From: Macrothele yani
Taxonomy: Eukaryota; Arthropoda; Arachnida; Araneae; Macrothelidae
Direction: 5' to 3'
Length of the DNA stretch: 64,000 bases
Assembly (NCBI GenBank): GCA_039090855.1
Contig: CM076990.1
Span: 202,745,232-202,809,231, forward strand
Part shown: positions 1-11,968 of the stretch, one piece after another
Numbering within the stretch: position 1 is the stretch's first letter
How the letters are laid out: each line of letters begins with the position of its first letter
The notes under the pieces: generated by a model
Told to the model about the DNA's origin: nothing
Seen by the model: only the letters and a program-made list of their open reading frames with translations
Databases searched by the model: none
Made by a program: the position numbers and the translations under genes

Positions 1-131
1 CTAATAAATCCATAGGGCAAGAGAAACGGTGAAAATCTTCCAAATATGTGGAGACAATGCAAATAGACAAAGTCATCGCTTTTTCCACGTTTTTCTTTAA
101 CCAACACACAGCAGCCAAAAAATTGTTATTC

Positions 132-203
132 GACACCGCTGGGATCGAACCCCAGATCTCTCGAGATAACTATCTGAGTGCGTTCACTTTATGCTACAGT
201 GCC
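132..203 (-). repeat. tRNA-like sequence, probably the head of a tRNA-derived SINE
   Basis: Read on the minus strand, a 72-nt stretch has a perfect T arm (5-bp stem CTGGG/CCCAG around the loop GTTCGAT, a good B box) and acceptor strands GGCACTG and CGGTGTC that pair over 7 positions with two G-T wobbles. The A-box region (TAGCATAAAGTG) is present, but the D and anticodon stems are poor. A working tRNA is therefore unlikely. A decayed SINE head whose body would run left to the window edge fits better. Confidence 0.45.
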
Positions 204-783
204 AACAATCCATGGTGCTATGTGTGTTTATCTGTCAGCATATGACTTCACAAATCTGTAGCGATGGGCTCAGCAACTGAGACGTCTCCATCTGATTTGA
301 TTTATTTTTGAAGTTTTCTTATTTAAATTCTTTACCATTATTCATTTTCAAACGATTTATAAGCATTTTCATTTCAAAATTTCAAACACTTAAATGAGGG
401 AAATTTATTCTTTAAGAGAAAAAAAAGGATATAGCATTTAAATTTATCATATTTTGGAGTAACATGTGAAAAGGAAAAGGATAAATTGGATGTAAAATTC
501 CAAACTTTTTTTCAAAATATTTAATTAATTGAATTGACAATGAAATAATGTGTTACTTCCTGGAAGCATTGACCTGAAGACACCATGTGTCAAGATATTG
601 TTGCCTGCTGACTTTACCAGATTGGATTTTTTGTTTCATAGTTTAAGTTCTAGAAAGAGCTGAAATGTCTGAAGTATTTTACTTAAACCTATGAAAAGTA
701 TCTTTCTCCTTTTATTAATATAATTTTTATTCCTTTGTTGTAAGTACATGAAGTTTTAATGCATGTATTTTTATCTGATGCAG
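204..783. other. Intron sequence upstream of exon 1
   Basis: AT-rich DNA without a recognisable element or coding pattern. It ends in the acceptor site of the first host exon, a pyrimidine-rich stretch followed by GATGCAG. Confidence 0.5.
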
Positions 784-891
784 GTCATCATTCTGCTCAT
801 TTACCACCATCATCGTCAGATGGAGTGCCACTACACTGCAGTCAAAACCATGACTTACAGTTCAATGGGAACAGCCACATTTACTCGCAAG
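784..891 (+). CDS. Exon of an unidentified host gene (first exon in window)
   Basis: This is a 108-bp open segment between an acceptor (..ctgatgcag) and a donor (caag|gtatta). Read in the phase that begins with two bases of a split codon, it gives 35 full codons starting HHSAHLPPSSSDGV and ending NGNSHIYSQ, rich in Ser, His, Asn and Gln, so probably disordered. It ends one base into the next codon, the same phase as the other two exons (33857-33964 and 50833-51018). An alternative frame is also open but gives a less protein-like composition. I do not recognise the gene. The start codon and earlier exons must lie to the left of the window. Function cannot be assigned; a regulatory or nuclear protein would fit the composition, but that is a guess. 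Confidence 0.6.
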
Positions 892-921
892 GTATTAGTG
901 AAGCCATTAAAGGGCGAGAAA

Positions 922-925
<4 letters not shown>

Positions 926-965
<40 letters not shown>
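926..965. repeat. (TA)n microsatellite
   Basis: About 20 uninterrupted TA units, just downstream of the exon 1 donor site. Confidence 0.95.
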
Positions 966-968
<3 letters not shown>

Positions 969-2159
969 AAATTTTGTTTATCTGTACTTTTTACAAACCC
1001 ACACCATAAAAATACCTTTCCAAACTTTTCATGTAATCATTTTAACATTGCTTAGATTGCATGCTATGTATCATTCCAAAAATTTAGTACCTTGCGCAGA
1101 ACTGCAGTCTTATTCTCGGTGCATAACCATTATTAGGCAACATCAGCAAGGCTCATAAAATGGTATATTTGTTACACAGAGAGCTCAAGCTGCAGTGGGT
1201 GAAAATTTCCAAGTAAGGCTGCTTCTGAACATACAAAATGGGTAATGCTGTTTAAGATATTTTTGTAGACTTTTTTTTTTTTTTTACTGAAAACTACATA
1301 CATTGTTGACTTACTGCACTATTTGCATTTGTTTTTAATCACAGGAAGAATATTTTTTTCATTCTTGTAAATGCAAAACTAAAACTTTTTGTACAAGTAA
1401 TTACCATTCTGCTTTTAAGAAAAAAAAGCCTGATGAAAATAAATTTTTTAGCATTGTTGCCTCTCACAGAGAAGAAAAATGGAAACTAAAGGAGCAATTA
1501 TTTAATTGTTTAATTTTATATTTTCTCTCTCTGCAAATGGTAACAGTGCTATATTGTTAAATTTTATCAAAGTTAAACATAGAATTTGGCATTGCAGCTT
1601 TAACAATTAAGGGAAGATCTGTAGATTTTGCACTTGTAATATGTGATCTCTTAGTCAGTTTTCCTGCTTTCTGAAGAAAACTATCATACTACCTGAGAAA
1701 AGCCTACTTAGAGAAAATTATAGCAGAGGCAAAAAAAAAAAAAAAAAAAAAAAATGTCAATCTATAGGCAGCAGAAACATCAGAACCATGGTAGGCATTA
1801 GTATTTTTTTTTCTGTGGGAGTGACAACAGTAGTTGATGAGGTGGCAAATAGTAGTTGTCGTACTTGCGATTGCATGATCAGTTAAATTTTTAGCGTCTG
1901 GAAAAATTCCATTATTCCACTTCACTAAAATGTAGAATAGGAATTGGGATTTCGTACCCAAAATTTTCAGCCATGCTGTTATTCTTTTGTTAGTGTTGGA
2001 GAGTTTTTCTGTCAAAATAGCAAAACTCTCCAATGAGTAGGACTAACATCACCTCATTGAGCTGATTCACAGAACCTTAGCCAGGAAATGGCTTATGAAA
2101 CCAGTTGTGATTTTCAGTAGTTTGAAGGATTTGTGTCAATTAATGAGCCATTACTGGTA
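966..2159. other. Intron DNA, nothing recognised
   Basis: AT-rich sequence with poly-T (about 1270-1285) and poly-A (1732-1754) runs. No element ends or coding remnants seen. Confidence 0.5.
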
Positions 2160-5100
2160 CTTGATCATACATACATACATATCACTAAGCTGTTCTCTGA
2201 GATTCAGAGGTTAGCTCCAAAAAGAAATACAAACTACCAGATATTTTTACTTACTGTTGTTGTATCAAACTTCTCCATTTACAGCGATCTTGACATACAA
2301 CTTGGGCTTCACTGATATCCATTGCACGTCATACACAAGATCTTTTATATTTCATACTCATAATCTTTATCTCATTCAGACACTCCTGAATCTGATACAC
2401 CCATGTCTTCCTTGGCCTTCCTCTGCCTTTCCTTCCTGCCACTTGGGATGAAAAGATTTTCTTAGTAAGTATCTCATCACTCATTCTTTCAACATGGCGA
2501 AACCACCGAAGCATATTAGTCTCCAACTTGCTAACAACATTTTGCTTCACATCACACAGCTGCAACACATCTTCATTCCTCACACAATCAGACCATGTCT
2601 TGCCATAAACCCCCCATAAAGTAACGCATTTCTCCAGCACTCAAACGACTTCTATGTTACTTCTGTAGCACCCAGATTTTACTACCATACATCAGAGTAG
2701 GAACAATTACACTTTCATACACAGCCATGCAGGACTCTCTAGAAAACCCATCATTCCTATGAAAACCTTCCAGAGCAGCTATGACTTTCAAAGAAGAATT
2801 CACTCGCCTGCTAATTTCACCATCCAATTTATTCTCACTTTCAAACATGCTTATAAATAGACAAACTCACTCACCTGGTCAATCACAGTGCCATTTACAT
2901 TACATTCAATGCTACCAGGACCATAACTTTGGTTTTTCCCTTATTTATATTCTTTGAATTTCATGCAAACTTTGTACATCCGGGACAGCATACTCAGGAA
3001 GTCACTTTTGCTCTCTGCTAACAGGACAGTGTCATCAGCATACAGCAATCTGCACACATGGATATCACCAAGACATAAACCACTATTATCTACTGTATTT
3101 TGGCATCACGCATGCATGCATCCATAAATATATTAAACAGCCATGGTGACATTACACAACCTTGTTTGACTCCTGCACCAATAGAAAACCATTTTGATAA
3201 AACACCATTCACTCGTACACAAGCTCTACTGCCAGCATACATGGCTTTTACACTATTAAGTAGATTCCCAGTAATACCACATTCATTCAATACCTTCCAC
3301 AAAAGTGTCCTATTTACTCGGTTGTAAGCTTTCTCTGAATCTATGAAGGCAGCAAAAACTTTCTTACCAACAGCCAGGTACTTTTCAATCATCACGTGTA
3401 ATGCAAAAATCTGGTTAGTGCAGCCTTTACCAGTCATAAAACCACTCTGAACATCCCACAGTTTCTCTGATGTAAGACCCATACTTTTTCAATAACGACC
3501 TTACCAAACACTTTCCCTTGCACACTCAGTAAGCTAATACCATGATAGTTCTTGCATTCAGACTGATCATCTTTTCCCTTATACAAGGGAACAATAATAG
3601 CATCTTTCCAATCCCAAGGGACCATTCCTAATTCCCAGCACAACTGGCAAATTTCAGGTAACCAATCAATTACAGAGTCACCACCATATTTCAACATCTC
3701 GGCAGTTATGCCATCAACTCCCGGAGCCTTACCATTCTGAAGAGATTTTAGAGCTTTACACACTTCTTCTCTTGAGATCCCTCCTGTGCTTCCATCCCTC
3801 ACTGTGACATCATCTGTGTCTGTCTCAGAATCATCTTTGCTTTCCTGATCTAATAACTCACAGAAGTATTCACCTCATCTTTCACTTAACTCATTAAGCT
3901 CCCATATCATTTCCCCAATCTTATTCTTCACACAACTTACAACTTTGTTTCCCCTATTTTTCCTGAGTCTCATGTTTTTCCAGAAAGACTTCCTATCTTT
4001 CCAAAAAGCCAATTCATGCCTTACCACCTTCTCCTTCCTATCTTTCGCCTTACTCTGGCGAACCAGCTTAGCAGCTTCATGCTTCTTACAGCGATATTCA
4101 TCCACAAAAACTCTACCTTGCAACATCCTCAAATAGGCTTCCTTCTTTCTCTTTACTGCCTCTAAAATCTCACTATTCTACCATCATCACCTCTATTGTT
4201 AACCACTATTGTGGTGCCACAGACCTCTTTAGCAGCAGTAACAACACAGTTCTTAAAACATTCCCATTTCTTTTCTACATTCCTCTCACCAGACTTCAGC
4301 TCCTTCAGTCGTTCTCTGAGTAAGTCAGAATAAAGCTGATGATCTTCAAGGAGCCTATCAACCTTTATTCTTTCTATCCTGGGTCTCTTCCTATTCCTTT
4401 TCCTCCAACCAACATTAAGTTTCACTCGTGACACTACCAAGTAATGATCAGAACCAACATCCGCACCTCTCATCACACAGGTGTCAACAAATAAGTGTTT
4501 CAAACGCTGATCGCAGATAACAAAATCTGTCACACTCTTTTGACCAAGAGTATGATTTTCCCAAGTATATGTGTGGATATACTTGTGGTTGAAACATGTA
4601 TTAGACACACACAAACCATTCTCAATGTAAAGTTCAATTAATCTTTCACCATTATCATTCACACAAGGATCATTAAACTTGCCCAGAACATTGTTAGCAA
4701 TTGCATTCTGCACACCTACTCTAGCATTGAAATCCCCTGCTATTATAACTTTTTCTTTAGCACCAAACTGGCTCAAAACAGCTTTGCTCATTCCAGAAAT
4801 CTTCCTTCTTCTCAGAAGGTTCCGAGTCAGAAGGAGCATACACTAAAACAATTACAATTCTCTGAAGTTTCCCTTTCAAACGAATCCAGAGAATTCTCTC
4901 ACTTATGCAGCTATAGTGAATCAAGTTGTTCTTCATATTTTCACTTAAAATCACACCTACACCAGCTTGTCCTCTCACATTATCCAATACTCCAGACCAC
5001 ACACTCACCGTGCCGTTCACTTCTTCTACCCCAATTTCCTTCTTTTTGGTTTCACTTACACACAGCACATCCAATCTATACTTATTCATCTCCTCAATCA

Positions 5101-5173
5101 CCTCATTCATCTTGCCATTTATACCTGTAATAACGCAAGGAACTGTACACCAACTATATATAAGATAGTACAA
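2160..5173 (-). mobile_element. RTE-type LINE, family 1, decayed, minus strand
   Basis: Reading right to left, broken frames give the order expected of an RTE-type non-LTR retrotransposon. An apurinic-type endonuclease comes first (about 5170-4160, with LDVLCVSETKK, VYAPSDS, GDFNARVG and GSDHYLVV). A basic linker follows (4130-3875). Reverse transcriptase comes next (3800-3090, with GKAPGVDGI, AFIDSEKAYNRV and GAGVKQGCVMSPWLFNIFMD). A C-terminal part (2850-2330) includes LRWFRHVERM and GRKGRGRPRK. The 3' end at about 2165 is a short (CATA)n run, seen again at the family 1 copies near 36370 and 52620; such microsatellite-like tails are typical of RTE elements. There are many frameshifts and stops, and the catalytic YADD-type box is not intact, so the copy is dead. 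The 5' limit is uncertain. Confidence 0.8.
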
Positions 5174-5340
5174 CTATACTAGTTATTCGAATTTATTGGC
5201 GTAGATAAAATCAAGGTTTCCAAGCTTTCGCACATCAACCAGATGACTTTCTTAAGGAAGGTAGACAGCAAACTGGATAATAGAACGTTTCAACAATTTG
5301 AATGCGGTGAGTTGACTTGACAATAAACGAAGAGATGCGA
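5174..5340 (-). repeat. Possible Penelope-like terminal fragment next to the LINE 5' end
   Basis: On the minus strand this stretch reads CTTAAGAAAG, a short hairpin (CATC..GATG), then GCGAAAGC and a run ending CAATAAATTCG. The layout resembles the hammerhead-like end seen in the element at 58479-60327, but the core CTGANGA is degenerate (CTTAAGA). It may be an independent relic or part of the LINE leader. Weak call. Confidence 0.25.
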
Positions 5341-6974
5341 ACGTAATTATTCAATAAAAACATGAGACATCATGTTCGTTTTGCACACGGAATCCTTGGA
5401 GGAAAACAAAAGGCATTCATTATTTGAAGAATTGGTTCCAAATTCGTGGTAATTCTAGCGAGACGCTATCATTGCAGGTCTCATCATTGGTAATGATCTC
5501 CAATGTTTCCCGAATGGCAGTGGATTTAGTGATATACCTGTAATATTCCATACACCAATCTTACATTCACTCAGCCGAGATCTCTTTCTCATACGCCGCT
5601 TTGAAAGTTCAGGTTGATTCCGTGGTGAACTATCCTTCTCAAGTGTGGTAGATTCACCATATCCCACACTTGAGTCCGGGTATTGATTTCTTTTTGTCTT
5701 TTTAATCAGGTAAGCACATCAGTGTGGGGGATTAACCCTCAGCTGACGGTTCCAGTAGGTCATTCAACCTAAGGATTCTGGAACAAAACCCAGTGAGTTG
5801 GGGTCTTTTTGCCAATGTCACACAGAAATAGCTGGCACCTCTCCAAAATTCACAGCGGCCCTACTTGCTGTTGTGTGTGCCATTGCTACCACGGAGCGCC
5901 CCGAGGAGGCAAACCCATTACTCACTACGACCGCCCGCAGCCAGCCATTATCAAATGCAGTTTTTAGCATGAATACTAACAACAAGAATGGTGGGTTTTT
6001 GTTTCTTGACGCACGCGGTGGGACTGAAAAAATATTTCTCCTCAATCTTCTGCATGCACAGCTGTTAAAAATCACTCTTGCTTCTCAATGATTAGGAATC
6101 ATATCCACTTCTTGCTTGAAGGAAGTGCCCACAGCTCATTCTTCTGATACATTGCTCCTGAATTTTGCACATTTTGAAACATTTCTTCATAACAACAATA
6201 AAAAATGAAGTCACGCAAAAGTGATTCAAATGTGTAAACTCACTGAGTGGTCAGTGCACTGTTGACATAAAACATTCTCTTCAGGCATTTGATCACAATT
6301 CGTAAGATTTCAGAGAAACACATCCATTGTAGGTGAAATAGTGCTTGTATTGACTGGTAAGGTTTTACACCAGCCTGTAATATCACAATCAACACTTGCA
6401 AAAGAGTTCAATTCCTAGTTAAAGTCATCATCCTTTTAAGGCACATTCAAAAAATGACACTATCAGCATGCAAGAACAATTGCATAGAAGTAGATTGGCA
6501 AACCAACTTTCTTCCCAACCATTATGTCTTAGAATTGGAGAAGCAGCTACATGTAGATCCTCACAGCAAGCTCATTAATTTTCCATTAAATTTTGTTCAG
6601 TGATTAAGTCCTGGGTTTGCACAGCCCCTGGAATTTAGTTTACCTTTTTTCCAGTCCAGGAAGATCCTTGATTTTTCATGTTTTGATGTTTTGGGCATTC
6701 TTATTAATCTCCTTGTACTTTGAGAATGGTTCTTGAGAGACTGAAGCTTGTTTACTGTCTCACATAAACATTACTTTGAAGTCTACTCTCACTGCTTCTG
6801 TTTTTAAATCAGCTAAAGTTTCTACTGTAGTGATCCCATATTTTAATCATTTGCATATTTTGACACAACTCATCCACTTGCCAATTTGCATGAACTTCTG
6901 ATCACTTTCTGAGTGCTGCAATTGCAATATCACAGAGTGTGTTTTTATGCTTAAAATCATACATGCACTTAGAT
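5341..6974. other. Repeat-like DNA of unknown origin, then plain intron
   Basis: 5450-6090 is richer in G+C than its surroundings and has overlapping open stretches on both strands, which I cannot match to a family. It may be the 5' part of the LINE at 2160-5173. From 6100 to 6974 I see nothing beyond AT-rich intron. Confidence 0.35.
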
Positions 6975-7560
6975 GTTTACTGAAATTCAGAGGTTAGCTC
7001 GTCAGAGAAAGCTCTTCTCCCAGATTTTAAAGTTTAAAAGTGATGGTGCTATGTTTTACTTACAATTTTTCTGTCAAGCATCTCTATTAACAGCAATCTT
7101 GGCACACAACTTCCCTGACATCCATTACACATCTCACACTCATTAACTTTTCTCATCCAGACATTCCTGAATCTGGTCCTCCCATGATTTTCTAGGCATT
7201 CCTCTACCTCGCCTCCCTGCCACTTGGACTAAATAAATTCTCTTACTAAGCATCTCACCACTCAATTTTTCAACATGGCAAGCCACCTCAGAATATTTGT
7301 CTCCACCTTGCTAACAACATTCTGCTTCACATTGCACATCTGCAACATTTCTTCGTTTTCCTCATATGATCGAAACTTGTCTTGCCACCACCCGCCATCC
7401 AAAAGAAATGCATGCTCCAGCACACACATATGACTCCTATGTCTCATATGACCCAGGTTTCACTGCTCTACATCACAGTAGGAACAATTACACTTTCATA
7501 CACAGCCATTCAGGACATTTTTATAACCCATGAGTCCTGTGAAATTTTCCAAAGGTAGCT
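6975..7560 (-). mobile_element. RTE family 1 LINE, 3' fragment
   Basis: A diverged copy of the 3' part of the LINE at 2160-5173. It shares the GAGGTTAGCTC tail region and, on the minus strand, a broken reading through MLQMCNVKQNVVSKVETN and LRWLAMLK, equivalent to DVKQNVVSKLETNMLRWFRH in the first copy. 5'-truncated and frame-broken. Confidence 0.7.
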
Positions 7561-7878
7561 GCAACTTTCAAAGACTCAGAAAATAAAAAAGGAAAAAACA
7601 AAAAAAGCTGCTTACAATCAGATGGAATATTAAAAAAAAAAGAAAAAGGTGACATACTCTAAAACATAATGCATTTCATTTATGATCTCTTGTATACATC
7701 TTCAGCAGTTTGAAGCTCTTTTAAAAGTGGATCTTGGTGGTGAGCGAAGTTCTGTTCTTTGTGTCACTGAATGACGGTCTTCCTTTTTTCATATTAGTTC
7801 TTTAGTTCAGCGTGTCATTCACTCTCTTTTTGTCACCATATGTTGGTAGTTGAATGAAATTTTTAATGCTGATATATA

Positions 7879-9083
7879 CACTATATTGACAAAAGTCACC
7901 GGACACCTAGAAGAGAAACACAACATAGCATTTATTGACATACGTTAGTACGGTGTTGATCCACCTTAATGCATGCACTGACACTTCTAGACATCCTTTC
8001 GACAAGGTTTCCGAACACAGCGATAGGTGTGCGCTTCCATTCGGTACATAATGCTGCCGCTAACTGTTTGCTTAGTAGTAGGCCTTGGTTCCAAAGTGGC
8101 ACTCTAATTCATCTTATAGTTTCTCTGTGAGATTCAGGTAAGGGCTCTGTGCTGACTACTACACACACGATATGGAATTATTGTCAAACCACGCCGTAAC
8201 AGTCCTTGCTTTATGGCTTGGTGCATTATCCTGCTGGTACCAACAAAGCTCTGTTCCATAGTATTGCCACACAGTTGGTAGGGCATAATTGTACAGAATA
8301 TCATGGTAGACGTGCTGGTTAACAGGTTTGTCCACGATAGCCAATGGGCCAGGACCATAGCACGAAAAACACCCCCACTCAAGTACACTGCCAGCTGAAT
8401 GTAGGAATAGTGTAAAATGTGGTAAATAGCGTTCTCCCGGCTGCCGCCATATCCACACACAGCTATCAGACTGATGGATTGTGTGTCTGGATTCATCAGT
8501 CCATAGGACCCGTTTCCATTAATCCATGGTCCACGATAAATGTTCTTTACACCATGCTAAACGACGAGAAGCATTCCGAGTGGAGAGGAAAGGCTTATGA
8601 GCAGCCGCACGTCCACGGTAACCCATGGAATGAAGTTCTCTGTGAATGGTACGTGTGCATACCGAGGTTCCAGCATTTTTACTCACCTGTACACTGAGGT
8701 CTTGTGCAGCACTTTGTTGATTAGCTGAGGCTTTGACGTCCTCTATCACTGATTTTCTTTGGTCTGCCGGTATGTTTTGCTGCTTCAGGCACGCCATGTG
8801 TCTTCCACTTATTCAGTCATCCAAAACAGTTGACTTGGGTATGTTTAAACGACTCTCGGTTTCTCTTATGGGCAACTCACTAATATAACACCCAACAATC
8901 TTTTTTTCTCAAAGTCAGTTCTCTCCCACCTCGACATTTTCACTCGACCTCTCAGTGCGATATGATCGCAGTCAGCTGCTGGCTTGTTTTTATACCATTT
9001 GCAGCTGTACCACGCATCTTAACAATGCAGCAGATCCGCTCATTTGATTTTTAAGGGATGTCCGGTGACTTTTGTCAATATAG

Positions 9084-9084
<1 letters not shown>
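7879..9084 (-). mobile_element. Tc1-like DNA transposon, copy 1
   Basis: Ends are CACTATATTGACAAAAGTCAC and its inverse (GTGACTTTTGTCAATATAGT), inserted at TA in a (TA)n tract. The minus strand holds a broken Tc1-type transposase. It has an N-terminal helix-turn-helix region (SKNAGTSVCTRTIHRELHSMG), a middle region (RRLAWCKEHLSWTMDQW) and a catalytic region around WYQQDNAPSHKARTV. Frames shift near 8500 and 8150. It is the same family as 11969-13215, so the two can be aligned. Inactive. Confidence 0.85.
8134..8797 (-). pseudogene. Tc1-like transposase pseudogene
   Basis: Remains of a DDE transposase of the IS630-Tc1-mariner superfamily, which cuts and pastes the element by binding the terminal inverted repeats. 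Visible parts are KQQNIPADQRKSVIEDV, then RTIHRELHSMGYRGRAAAHK, then SCVWIWRQPGERYLPHF, and the second catalytic aspartate in QQDNAPSHK. The extreme N terminus is out of frame, and the C-terminal third (third acidic residue) is lost after about 8150 through stops. Start codon not identifiable. Confidence 0.75.

Positions 9085-9112
<28 letters not shown>
9044..9112. repeat. (TA)n microsatellite at the Tc1 / RTE junction
   Basis: TA run of about 30 bp (9082-9112) joining the right end of the Tc1 element to the 3' end of an RTE family 2 fragment. Confidence 0.8.
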
Positions 9113-9115
<3 letters not shown>

Positions 9116-9995
9116 ATCATCATAACATTGTCAACTATTATCAATCCACTGCTACATGTAGGTCTTCCCAAGTTTCTTCCACAACAGTCTGTCTTGAGCC
9201 TGTCTCCTCCATGTCATTCCGGCATGTTTCGAATTTCTTCCACCCATCTCCCATATGGCCTTCCTGTGGGTCTTTTGATGTCCCTTGTATCCAGTCTTAA
9301 AATTTCAGTTTTCTATCAGTGGTCTATTCTGTTAATATGTTCAGCCCATTGCCATTTCAGGGATTTTACTCTGATCATGTCGTCTTCCATCCTTGTCATT
9401 TTCCTCGTTGTATGTTTCCTAGTTGTACCAAGCATGCATCTCTCCATGCCTCTTTCAGTTGTCTGCAACCTCTGTATGTCTTTTTTTGTTGATATCCATT
9501 TGTCTGCTCCACATGTAGAAACTGGAAGGATGGACTGATCAAACTTTTCTTTTGAGACATAATGGTATGTTGCTCTTGAAAATTGGACCATTTCTTCCAA
9601 AAGCTCTTCAAGTTTTATACACCAATTAGTTTCTTCATCAATGTGACCATTGCTTGATATCAAGATAAATGTAGGTTACCTCCAGATTTCCCCCATCAAT
9701 TGATAAATCTTCATTTCTTCTAAAAACATTGTACTTCAATTTTGTTTTCTGAAAGTTCATTTTTAAACCCACTGCATTACTCTTGTCATCAAGTTCCTGG
9801 ATCATAATCTGCAGTTCTGAAGGGGTAGTTGCAAAATTGATTATGTCTTCAGCAAAATTAAAGTGAGTTAAGTTATCTCCATTAGACTTTATTACCTTGT
9901 TTCCCCTGTTTAGTGATTGAAAAACATTTTGCAATGTGGCATTGCACAGTTTGGAAGATGTTTTACTCCACATGTCTCCCAAACTTTTCAATGTC
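9113..9995 (-). mobile_element. RTE/BovB-like LINE family 2, 3' fragment
   Basis: Minus-strand remnants include NVFQSLNRGNKVIKSNGDN, FAEDIINFATTPSELQ (the reverse transcriptase FADDI box, mutated) and VGLKMNFQKTK, then KFDQSILPVSTCGAD and RGMERCMLG at the C terminus. The 3' end carries TCATCATCAT, as in the copy ending at 28305. It is 5'-truncated and frame-broken. Confidence 0.8.
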
Positions 9996-10228
9996 AAATG
10001 TCTTTCAATCATCAAACCAGGAAAACAAGGTGATAAAGGTTAATGGAGATTACTTAATTCACCTTCGTTTTGCTGATGACATAGTCATTTTTGCAACTAC
10101 CCCTTTAGAGCTGTAGAGTATGATCCAGGAACTTGAGGACAAGAGACAAGAGTAAAGAAGTAGGATTAAAAAAGAACTTTCAGAAAACAAAATGGATGTA
10201 TAATGCTTTTACAAGAAATGAAGATATA
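9985..10228 (+). mobile_element. RTE family 2 fragment in inverted orientation
   Basis: The plus strand reads NVFQSSNQENKVIKVNGD, then HLRFADDIVIFATTPLEL. This is the same protein region as the minus-strand fragment immediately to its left, so the two lie head to head. The FADDI box is intact here; stops follow at about 10113. Confidence 0.8.
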
Positions 10229-10240
10229 TATACACACATA

Positions 10241-10751
10241 CAGGGCTTGAGAAATACTATGCTCGAGATGCCCAAGGCATGTAGCTTATTGGCCTGAACA
10301 GGTGGGGAAAAAAAAAAAGGATTTTTCTGGGGGCAGGCATCTACATTTGGAAAAAGAAATTGGAATGCTCAATTTGCAACCATAATAAACAGGATGGTTT
10401 TCACCTGTAGTTTATTTGATTACAAACCAAAAGATTTTGTAATATTACTGTTGCAGTCAGTGATATATATGTATATTTCACTTTTGTAACTAACTATCTT
10501 GTGGTGTAGGTATAGACAATGGGGCAATATGAAGTTTTACTCCAAATGTTATTTACAGTTAGCGACATGAGTACTGAGTTGCTAAAAAAATGATTATTTT
10601 ACTTTTTAACCTAAAAAATGGTACTTCTAATTTTTTGCATCAAAAGATAAATTTTTCTATACATCCTGCTTTTACTACTACCTGGGCAGGTAAATTTTTT
10701 CTGTTCATGCCCAGCTGGGCATGCAATATTTTAGGTATTTTTCAAGCCCTG
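10241..10751. mobile_element. Short non-autonomous hAT-type element, family G, copy 1
   Basis: It begins CAGGGCTTGAGAAATAC and ends GTATTTTTCAAGCCCTG, terminal inverted repeats of about 17 bp with one mismatch or so. There is no coding capacity. Flanks ACATA and ATATA suggest a 5-bp target duplication with one change. Subterminal GGGCATG-type motifs recur near the ends. A second copy lies at 47958-48665. Confidence 0.75.
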
Positions 10752-10758
10752 ATATATA

Positions 10759-11960
10759 CACTGAGTTAGCTTTGCATTAAGAACATCCCCATTTTACATA
10801 TTCAGAGCAATTGCAAAGTGCCACGTGATACCAACGTCACGTGCGGCTACTATAAGTTGTGTACACCTATCCTGTGTGCGTAATCAGTAAACGTTTGCCA
10901 GTAATGGGGAAACATGGCTACTTTAGCCAATTTGACCACGCTCAGATAGTCAGGGCCTGGAGGGCAGGTGCGAGTATTTCTGAAACAGCTGCACTTGTTG
11001 CGTGCTCCTGTACTACTGTATCAAATGTGTAACAGAACTGGATTAACCATGGACAGACATTCAACAGAAGGACTCACATTAGTCAACCATGTGTAATTGG
11101 TCCAAGAGGTGAGCCACGTGTGTCACAACTGGTATCTCAGCAACAACAAGCAGCAGGCACCCAGCTCACCCACCACTACAACAGCAGTGCAGTTCAACCT
11201 ATTTCCACATGCATCATGCGCCGTACCTTGCTTTTTGCCTAGGGTTCCACAGCCAGAGGCCAACGAGGGTAGCCATGATGACTCTCACTCATCGCATGGG
11301 CCAAGGAACGTCGGCAATGGATCCTTGACAGATAGACAAAGGTCTTCTGGAGCGACGAGTTCCCATTTCCTGCTGAACCATGCGGATGGCCGGGTTCGCA
11401 TAAGATGTAAACAGTATGAAGCCCTATCCCGTGGTTGTACAGTTGGAGCTCGACAGACCGACAGAGGTGGTGGTCTGGTTTGGGGATTTTTTTCCTGGCA
11501 AAACCTATCCATTGGTTATCATCCCATAAACACTGAATGGTGGACACTACAGGGACCTGTTTGCCAACCATCTCCATCCATATTTTCAGGAAGTTTACCG
11601 GAACCACAGTGTCATCTTTCAACAAGACAACACACCATGTAATCGAGCTCATATAACTACTGAGTGGTTGGAGGAACTCCACAAAGAATTTGCCACATTG
11701 CCTTGGCCCCCAAACTTCCCTGACTGTTCAATTGGACATTTGTGGGATATGCTAGAGCGGTGTGTGAAAACTGCTGATCCTCCTCCATGGAATGAATGTG
11801 AACTGACGGAACTGCTGCAGAAGACATGGGTTAAGTTACGCATGGAGGATGTTCTACACCTTGTAGAATCTGTTTCTAGGCATCTGTGAGCTGTAATTGC
11901 ACAGAAAGGTGGACCAATGCATTATTAGGTAGGTGTTCCTAATGCAAAACTAACTCAGTG
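10759..11960 (+). mobile_element. Tc1/mariner-like transposon with CACTGAGTTAG ends
   Basis: Its 1.2-kb body is bounded by CACTGAGTTAGCTTTGCATT and the inverse AATGCAAAACTAACTCAGTG, at TA target sites in a TA tract. The plus strand carries a broken transposase (10900-11889). Family differs from the neighbouring Tc1 copies, as the ends are unrelated. Confidence 0.85.
10904..11889 (+). pseudogene. Tc1-like transposase pseudogene
   Basis: The reading starts MGKHGYFSQFDHAQIVRAWR, a helix-turn-helix start typical of Tc1-like proteins, then a second DNA-binding region. After several frame changes it ends with FQQDNTPCNRAHITTEWLEE and LPWPPNFPDCSIGHLWDMLE, which hold the second and third catalytic positions. 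The usual PDLNPIEHLWD block is partly altered (PDCSIGHLWD). Frameshifts in 11090-11550 make it inactive. Confidence 0.8.
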
Positions 11961-11968
11961 TATATATA

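Noticed and set aside
1704..2033. Open stretch of 109 codons on the minus strand
   Set aside because: Contains a poly-F run from the A tract at 1732-1754 and has no family similarity or conserved context; chance opening in intron DNA.
5798..6091. Overlapping open stretches on both strands in a GC-richer patch
   Set aside because: Neither shows a domain or splice borders; the composition suggests an old repeat rather than a gene.
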